Made by a program: the position numbers and the translations under genes. The notes under the pieces were generated by a model. It was not told where the DNA came from. It did no database searches and saw only the letters and a program-made list of their open reading frames with translations. Positions 58,473 through 64,000 of a stretch of DNA of 64,000 nucleotides are shown piece after piece (the stretch's first letter is position 1; every line of letters begins with the position of its first letter). Origin of the DNA: Dyadobacter sp. UC 10 (GTDB lineage Bacteria; Bacteroidota; Bacteroidia; Cytophagales; Spirosomataceae); NCBI RefSeq assembly GCF_008369915.1, contig NZ_VSRN01000001.1:3468501-3532500 (forward strand), read 5' to 3'.

Positions 58473-61400
58473 ATGGACCGGATTCTGAAAGCTTACTTAA
58501 AACGACTTACCAACCTTAGTACCCGAAATAAATCACTGTTGCTGACGCATTTGGCAGCCGAGCAGTTTATTGATTTGCATGAAACGGATTTTCTGCTCGG
58601 CAAACCCTCTGTTGAGCTGATCAGTCAGCTGGTACAATTGAAAGCCCGCGTTACCCTTTGTGACGTTGCTGATTCGAGGTATGAGAAAGTAAACCTGGTC
58701 AGTAAAAGGCTTCGGAAAATCAGTCGGACAGAGCAGTTTATACAAGAGGAGAGAGGTTCGCGCGATTTGTTTGTAGGTTATCCTTTTGTAAAAGGGAAAC
58801 TGGCCGACGGCACGCCTATTCATGCGCCGTTCCTGTTTTTCCCGGTCAACCTCAAAATGGACCGGGAGCAATGGTGCCTTTTTCCGAGGGAGGACAGCAA
58901 TATTGTGTTGAATCAGAGCTTTGCTTTGGCCTATGCACATTTCAACGAAACGGCTGTTTCCGACGATATACTTGAAAAGTCGTTTGATGATTTCTCAAAG
59001 GATTTTCTGGAATTCAGAACGCAGCTGTATGAATGGCTGAAAACAACGCCTTTCAAGGTCAATTTCAATCAGGCCCTTTTTGACGAGACGCTTATTTCAT
59101 TTAGCGCTGAAAAATCTTCTGAGCTGGAAGTAAACGAGCGGAATGGCGAGCTGAAATTGTTTCCGGAAGCAGTGCTTGGGATATTTCCGCAGGCCGGATC
59201 CTATCTGGTTCCGGATTACAATATTTTGATTGAAAATCAGCAGATTAATTCTCTGTCAATTCCGCTGATCAGGAACGACGAAAGAGAGCTTGAAGTGCTT
59301 CAGCCGGATTCAAAACCTGTTGCCAGTGTTAAGGAAGAGGACATTTTAACACCTTTCCCGATTGATGAAGCGCAGGAAGAAATTATATTGAATGTCAAAT
59401 CGGGCAAATCGGTTGTTGTGCAGGGGCCCCCTGGAAGTGGTAAGTCTCAGATGATATGCAACCTCACAGCCGATTTTGCCTCCAGGGGTAAGCGGGTATT
59501 GGTTGTCTGCCAGAAAAGGGCAGCATTGGATGTAGTCTACCAGCGGCTTCAAACCATCGGGATGAGTGATTTCGTGGCACTTATCCATGATTTCAAAAAC
59601 GACCGCCCGGAATTGTATCGCCAGGTAGCCTTACAAATCGAAAAAGTAGATGCTTACCGCAAGCAGAATTACAGTTTGGATGCCGTTTTTCTGGAAAGGC
59701 AGTTCACCCAGGAAAGCCGGGCTATTGATAAAACTGTTTTAGAACTAAATGCTTTCCGTAAGGCGCTTTTCGATGAAAATGAAGCGGGAGTGAGTATCAA
59801 AGAACTCTATCTGACAAGCAGCCTGCAATCCCCATATATTCTGCTTAAAGATCTATACAGGCATTTCCGGCTTGATACCTGGGACGATTTCAAAAGAAAA
59901 CTGAAAACCTATTGTGAATATTCCTTTCACATTTCTGATCAGCACGAGTGGTTTCCCAGACGAAGTTTCGCACAATTTGGTATTGCTGAATTGCGAAATA
60001 TGGAAAATATGCTTCGTGACTGGCCGGAAGCTTTTTCTAAACAAAAAGAAAAATTCCAGGCACTTACTGCAGAGAAATTCTCTGCTCAGTTTTTAGAGAA
60101 AAGACCGGAAGCACTGGAAAGGTTCACTGACATTCTGGACCTGCTTTCCGATGATTCATGGCTTTTGTTTCAAAATTATATCTTATCAGCTGCCAATAGT
60201 CACGAAAGACTTGCTTTTATCAGACAAACTGCCGACACATTAGAAGGTTTTCTGCAGGAAGAAGGCATTGAATTTTCACTGAGCGCCGGCGACATAAGCG
60301 CATTTTCAATATCCCTTAAAAAAGCAGTTGAATCGAAGGAATCAGCTGTTTCCGGATTTTTCTGGGAGATTTTTGGGAAGGAAAAAAAGATAATTGAAAA
60401 AGTAGCGCGTGAAAACGGACTTTCCATTTCATTGGATGATCTCAAAAAACTCCAGATACGGTTGAGGAACCGGCAGGAGCTGGAGAGCTGGTTGCGGAAT
60501 GACAGTTTGGGGTTTGAATTTGTTAAGTCAAATTATGAAGACAGTCAGCCCGGGGTTGCTCATTCTCAATTCTTCAAGCAGGCAGAAGCCGCCGCGGACG
60601 CCGCAGTCCGGGCAAATTTGCAGCCCTGGTATCCAATATTGACAAAAATAGCAGCTCAATGCCTGGATTACACCTCATTTGAATCGACGTTGAAAGGTCT
60701 GCGGGCGTGGTTGGAAACCTGGACCCGAATGGAAAAGGGAATGCTCCCTTACCTGTTGCCGGCGCAGATAGATAAACTGATTCAGGAGCCACACGATTAT
60801 GCGGGCGATCTTCTTATTTCGCTGAACCGGGATTTCGATTCGCTGGCAGATATGGACAGAATTTTTTCCGAAATGCCGTTGATCTGGCAGAATACCACTT
60901 CGCTTGTGGTTGAAGAAAGTAGAAAAACCGGATTGAATAGTACTGACGCAATGGTTGACCTATTTGAAAATAGCGTCAAGCTAGCCTGGATTGAACATAT
61001 TGAGACCAGATATCCTGAGCTCCGATCTGTTACATCTCTTAAAATGGGTCAATGGGAAACCGAACTTCAGGCGAGTATCAGATTAAAACAGAAACTTAGC
61101 ATTGATATCAATGCTATCAAATTGCGGGAAGGGACTTATCATGATATTGAAAAAAACCGTCTGGGGAACCCAGTAACGTACCGGGAACTAGGGCATCAGG
61201 TAACCAAAAAGCGGAAGATATGGCCTATCAGAAAACTGATGGACAGTTATTCAGAGGAGGTTTTTTCGCTGGTACCTTGCTGGATGGCCTCTCCCGAAGC
61301 GGTATCTGCTATTTTTCCTATGCTGCAGAATCTTTTTGATCTGGTAATATTTGATGAAGCTTCCCAATGCTATGCCGAATATGGTTTGCCAGCCGCATTT

Positions 61401-62453
61401 CGAGGCAAACAGCTCGTTGTTACGGGTGATAGCAAACAGTTGCCGCCGAGCGATTTGTACAAAGTCAGATATGAGGATAGGACCGGGGAGGAGGATTTTA
61501 CGGCTGCAATAGAAATCGAATCGCTGCTGGATCTGGCGGCGCAGTCGATGGAGCAATTTCAGCTAACGGGGCATTACCGCAGTCAGTCACTTGACCTGAT
61601 CGATTTTTCCAACAAAAATTTTTATAAAGGGACATTAAAACTTTTACCTGAGTTTCGGGACATTAATACGAACCGGCCCGGCATTCAGTATATTAAAACC
61701 GATGGTGTCTGGAAGAATAATATAAATACGGTTGAAGTCGGGAAAGTGACAGAACTGGTGAGGGAACTGGCTTTGACGGGTAAAAGTCTGGGGATTGTGA
61801 CATTCAATTTTTATCAGCAGGCAGCTATACTGGACAGTCTCGAAAAGGAAAATACAAGTATTCCCGATCTTTTTGTCAAGAATATAGAGAACGTCCAGGG
61901 CGACGAACGTGATATTATCATATTCTCGATGGGTTACGCACCCGACGAGCGCGGCAAACTTTTAATGCAATTCGGGAGCCTGAATATGCCCGGGGGAGAG
62001 AACCGGCTGAATGTGGCTATTACCAGGGCACGGGAACGTATTTACTTCGTTACCAGCTTGTGGCCGGCACAGTTACAGACTGAGCAAACTGCCAATGCTG
62101 GGCCTAAGATTCTGAAAGCATATCTCGAATATGCACTGGAAGTATCAGAGGGCCGTTTTGAGCCCTCTCCTGCACCTGTCAGGAATTTTCGGGCAGACTG
62201 GTTACTGAAGGAGCGTATTATCAAATTTAACGCCGACTACAAAAAAGAGCTTCCATTCGGAGACATTACCGTAAAACCGGAAGGGGCCTATAAAGGTCTG
62301 ATCCTGACAGACGATGATCTCTATCACGAGAGCAAGTCGTCAAAAGAACCACACGCTTATCTGCCCCTTCTCCTTCGCATGAAAAACTGGCCTTTCAAGC
62401 GGGTTTACAGCCGCGAGTATTGGTCAGGTACCCTTGAAATGGATATATTATAA
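58473..62453 (+). CDS. Large SF1 helicase with DUF4011-like N-terminus and remnant nuclease tail
   Basis: 1,326 residues from ATG 58473; an earlier start at 58446 is in frame. The N-terminal STRNKSLLLTHL and KLADGTPIHAPFLFFPVNLK segments match DUF4011-type helicases. Walker A is VVQGPPGSGKSQMICNL near residue 318, the DEAD-like box is VIFDEASQCYAEYG near residue 958, and late motifs GDSKQLPPSD and NRLNVAITRARERIYFVTSL follow. In relatives the end is a restriction-type nuclease; here only LILTDDDLYHESKSSKEPHA and WPFKRVYSREYW are left, without the usual acidic pair. Genome defence is possible; no partner gene is adjacent. Confidence 0.83.
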   Translation: MDRILKAYLKRLTNLSTRNKSLLLTHLAAEQFIDLHETDFLLGKPSVELISQLVQLKARVTLCDVADSRYEKVNLVSKRLRKISRTEQFIQEERGSRDLFVGYPFVKGKLADGTPIHAPFLFFPVNLKMDREQWCLFPREDSNIVLNQSFALAYAHFNETAVSDDILEKSFDDFSKDFLEFRTQLYEWLKTTPFKVNFNQALFDETLISFSAEKSSELEVNERNGELKLFPEAVLGIFPQAGSYLVPDYNILIENQQINSLSIPLIRNDERELEVLQPDSKPVASVKEEDILTPFPIDEAQEEIILNVKSGKSVVVQGPPGSGKSQMICNLTADFASRGKRVLVVCQKRAALDVVYQRLQTIGMSDFVALIHDFKNDRPELYRQVALQIEKVDAYRKQNYSLDAVFLERQFTQESRAIDKTVLELNAFRKALFDENEAGVSIKELYLTSSLQSPYILLKDLYRHFRLDTWDDFKRKLKTYCEYSFHISDQHEWFPRRSFAQFGIAELRNMENMLRDWPEAFSKQKEKFQALTAEKFSAQFLEKRPEALERFTDILDLLSDDSWLLFQNYILSAANSHERLAFIRQTADTLEGFLQEEGIEFSLSAGDISAFSISLKKAVESKESAVSGFFWEIFGKEKKIIEKVARENGLSISLDDLKKLQIRLRNRQELESWLRNDSLGFEFVKSNYEDSQPGVAHSQFFKQAEAAADAAVRANLQPWYPILTKIAAQCLDYTSFESTLKGLRAWLETWTRMEKGMLPYLLPAQIDKLIQEPHDYAGDLLISLNRDFDSLADMDRIFSEMPLIWQNTTSLVVEESRKTGLNSTDAMVDLFENSVKLAWIEHIETRYPELRSVTSLKMGQWETELQASIRLKQKLSIDINAIKLREGTYHDIEKNRLGNPVTYRELGHQVTKKRKIWPIRKLMDSYSEEVFSLVPCWMASPEAVSAIFPMLQNLFDLVIFDEASQCYAEYGLPAAFRGKQLVVTGDSKQLPPSDLYKVRYEDRTGEEDFTAAIEIESLLDLAAQSMEQFQLTGHYRSQSLDLIDFSNKNFYKGTLKLLPEFRDINTNRPGIQYIKTDGVWKNNINTVEVGKVTELVRELALTGKSLGIVTFNFYQQAAILDSLEKENTSIPDLFVKNIENVQGDERDIIIFSMGYAPDERGKLLMQFGSLNMPGGENRLNVAITRARERIYFVTSLWPAQLQTEQTANAGPKILKAYLEYALEVSEGRFEPSPAPVRNFRADWLLKERIIKFNADYKKELPFGDITVKPEGAYKGLILTDDDLYHESKSSKEPHAYLPLLLRMKNWPFKRVYSREYWSGTLEMDIL

Positions 62454-63158
62454 CTCTCTGATGCGGATGTTCCGAAAGGAAACTTTGTCGCCGTGATCCT
62501 GCAAAGCGATTTTTCCCTTTGGCGAAGCGCCGAAGCCTTCCCAGGTTTTGAATTTGCTGTTGGCTACCATTTTCTCCCAATCTCCGCCCTGAGTTGGAAA
62601 ATCAACTACTTTCTTGCCATTCAGCCAGCTTTCACCGCGGCCGCCTTTGATTACCACTTTTGCCTTGTTCCACTGTCCCGCAGGTTTCACCGTTTTGAAA
62701 TCGTCAGGTGGCAGCATATCGTAGAGTGAGCCCGATTTGTGATTACCGTTTTTGCCAGCCTTCGCGTCAGGGTGTTTTACATCGTCCAATATCTGAATCT
62801 CCGGGCCGGTTGAGTACGGGCAGCAGTATTTTTTATCTTCAATCACATGGTAAATGATCCCGCTGTTACCAGCCTCGGCTATTTTCCATTCGAGTTCCAG
62901 CTCAAAATCACCGTATTCTTTGTCCGTAACCAGGTCCTTTCCTCCTTTTTCGGTAAGAACAATCGCATTGTCCTGCACTTTCCACTGTGGCAATACTTCG
63001 TCGGACTGCCAGCTGTGCCAGCCGTTCAGTGTTTTTCCATCAAAAAGGGTCACCCATTTCCCTTTTCCCTGTGCTTCGGCGTCATTTGATGAAAAAGCCA
63101 ATGCGATTATCGCTACCAGTGATGCTCTGCTGAAAGCTTTCCAATTCATGTAATTCAT
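62448..63158 (-). CDS. 3-keto-disaccharide hydrolase/DUF1080 family protein, exported
   Basis: 236 residues from ATG 63158 (63149 is also possible). A signal peptide ends near AEAQ. LFDGKTLNGWHSW near the mature start, YGDFELELEWKIAEAGNSGI and PTGPEIQILD-like STGPEIQILDDVKHP are the family hallmarks of the concanavalin-like lectin/glucanase fold. Members act on sugars in the periplasm or outside; the substrate is unknown. Its stop codon overlaps the end of the helicase gene by six bases. Confidence 0.9.
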   Translation of the reverse strand: MNYMNWKAFSRASLVAIIALAFSSNDAEAQGKGKWVTLFDGKTLNGWHSWQSDEVLPQWKVQDNAIVLTEKGGKDLVTDKEYGDFELELEWKIAEAGNSGIIYHVIEDKKYCCPYSTGPEIQILDDVKHPDAKAGKNGNHKSGSLYDMLPPDDFKTVKPAGQWNKAKVVIKGGRGESWLNGKKVVDFPTQGGDWEKMVANSKFKTWEGFGASPKGKIALQDHGDKVSFRNIRIREL

Positions 63159-63242
63159 GTTGTGTTTGTTAAAAATTTGGATCACAATATTAAGTACTTT
63201 TGAGTTTTTAAATACTTATTCTGGCTGAAAGTTCAGCGCCTA

Positions 63243-63250
63243 TAATTTTG
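63243..63250 (+). promoter_or_regulatory. -7 element of the HIT gene
   Basis: TAATTTTG matches TAnnTTTG and lies 30 bp before the ATG. A second match, TACTTTTG, is at 63195-63202. No well-spaced -33 TTTG is seen for either. Confidence 0.5.
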
Positions 63251-63280
63251 TTGCGAGGTACGTGAATTAAACTTTTTAAA

Positions 63281-63670
63281 ATGGCTTCTATATTTTCAAA
63301 AATCGTAAACGGAGAAATTCCTTCCCATAAAATTGCCGAAACGGATGAGTTTCTTGCGTTTCTGGATGCATTTCCAATCGCGATAGGGCATACGCTTGTT
63401 ATTCCCAAAAAGGAAGTGGACTATCTTTTTGACCTCGACGACGATACTTATTCGAGGCTGCTGCTGTTTGCAAAAAGCATTGTTCCGGCACTTGAAAAAA
63501 CGGTTCCGTGCCTGAGAATAGGAGTGAGTGTAATTGGTTTGGAAGTGCCTCATGCTCATGTTCATTTGCTACCACTGAATAGCATGGCTGACGCAGATTT
63601 TAGCGAAAAAATCAAGGTATCGCAGGAAGAGCTGGCAGCACTTGCTACGCGGATCCGGGAGAACTTTTAG
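63281..63670 (+). CDS. HIT-family nucleotide hydrolase/transferase
   Basis: 129 residues, the normal size. ASIFSKIVNGEIPSHKIAET is the classic N-terminus, IGHTLVIPKKEVDYLFDLDD follows, and the catalytic histidine triad reads PHAHVHLLP (His-x-His-x-His). It resembles Hint-type purine nucleoside phosphoramidases. It stands alone between two leftward genes. Confidence 0.95.
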   Translation: MASIFSKIVNGEIPSHKIAETDEFLAFLDAFPIAIGHTLVIPKKEVDYLFDLDDDTYSRLLLFAKSIVPALEKTVPCLRIGVSVIGLEVPHAHVHLLPLNSMADADFSEKIKVSQEELAALATRIRENF

Positions 63671-63676
63671 TGCAGA

Positions 63677-64000
63677 TCAATAGAAAGAGAAGTCCTTTCG
63701 TACCCCCAGCATAAAACCGTGGGTTTTTCTGTAAAGATCGCCGATATCGGTTGCGTAGGATCCTTTTACCGTAAGGCCGCCGAGGACATCAACTTTGGTT
63801 TGCAGGGCAAACAAACCTGAGAATTGTTTCGGGATGCTCAGGTATTTTTCAAGGTAGGTACCGTAGTTGAGCGAATAGGAAAGCTTTGTCTGCCACTCCA
63901 ATCTCCTGAAAAGCGTCCCTTTTAATCCAAGGTGATATAGGAGTACGCGGTTGTTACTGGTAAAATTGTTCGCATATCTCGGCCATTTCCAGTCTGTCTG
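63677..64000 (-). CDS. Outer-membrane beta-barrel protein, C-terminal part
   Basis: The frame is open to the right window edge, so the start is missing. The visible 107 residues show alternating strands (VLLYHLGLKGTLFRRLEWQT, LGGLTVKGSYATDIGDLY) and the barrel ends in aromatic FSFY, as outer-membrane proteins do. The end HGFMLGVRKDF is reminiscent of capsule-assembly Wzi-like barrels, but this is weak. Confidence 0.6.
   Translation of the reverse strand, partial: QTDWKWPRYANNFTSNNRVLLYHLGLKGTLFRRLEWQTKLSYSLNYGTYLEKYLSIPKQFSGLFALQTKVDVLGGLTVKGSYATDIGDLYRKTHGFMLGVRKDFSFY

Overview
The window is a chromosomal segment of a Bacteroidota bacterium, most likely of the order Cytophagales and close to Dyadobacter or Spirosoma (inference from gene content and protein style). 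Supporting signs are a GldD gliding lipoprotein, a solo RfaE2-type nucleotidyltransferase, a carboxypeptidase-regulatory-like domain in front of a TonB-dependent receptor, LytS/LytTR and reg_prop sensor proteins, an ISAon1-type insertion sequence, 3-keto-disaccharide hydrolase (DUF1080) and Tat-exported Gfo/Idh/MocA proteins. Several promoters fit the Bacteroidota pattern TTTG-N(17-20)-TAnnTTTG. No rRNA, CRISPR array or prophage is visible.

Layout. 0-9.1 kb: end of an FG-GAP protein; leftward panD-flippase-rfaE2-yugP operon; Gfo/Idh/MocA oxidoreductase; panC; a GT5-like single-domain protein; glmS. 9.2-14.5 kb: gldD, a degenerate ImmA/IrrE-like protein, a sugar-acid dehydratase with an SDR, and a class A beta-lactamase-like hydrolase. 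14.5-18.8 kb: a metal-homeostasis cluster (MerC-like protein, Fur/Zur-like regulator, ZnuD-like TonB receptor) whose two leftward promoters share one palindrome, TGCAAC-N3-GTTGCA. 18.8-31 kb: beta-propeller protein, pfkB, SDR, clpX, clpP, a small HTH regulator, tig, tRNA-Leu(UAG), rel/spoT, a second Fur-family gene and purA. 30.8-35 kb: a repeat-rich stretch with a decayed copy of the SNF2 helicase 3' end, short palindromes and an orphan gene, followed by the SNF2 helicase. 35-40.5 kb: small secreted proteins and a LytS-type one-protein sensor with its LytTR regulator.

40.5-54.6 kb is a complete assimilatory nitrate island. Leftward: nirB, nirD, a NarX-like sensor kinase and a NarL-like regulator. 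Rightward: cobA (siroheme synthesis), a beta-barrel porin, a NarK-type nitrate transporter, a nitrate reductase fused to a NirB-like FAD/[2Fe-2S] electron-input module, and a rubredoxin-fused relative of nitrite/sulfite reductase that lacks the siroheme cysteines. Nitrate would be sensed, enter through porin and NarK, be reduced by the fused enzyme and then to ammonium by NirBD with siroheme from CobA.

54.7-64 kb: a lipoprotein, an intact 1,431-bp insertion sequence with 25-bp terminal inverted repeats and an 8-bp target duplication, tRNA-Leu(UAA) and tRNA-Gly(GCC), TerC, a very large SF1 helicase with a remnant nuclease tail, a DUF1080 protein, a HIT protein and the end of an outer-membrane beta-barrel protein cut by the window edge.

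The most interesting items are the rubredoxin/nitrite-reductase-like protein and fused nitrate reductase, the shared palindromic operator of the metal cluster, the duplicated helicase end with its orphan gene, and the heptamer and octamer repeats inside the nitrate island.
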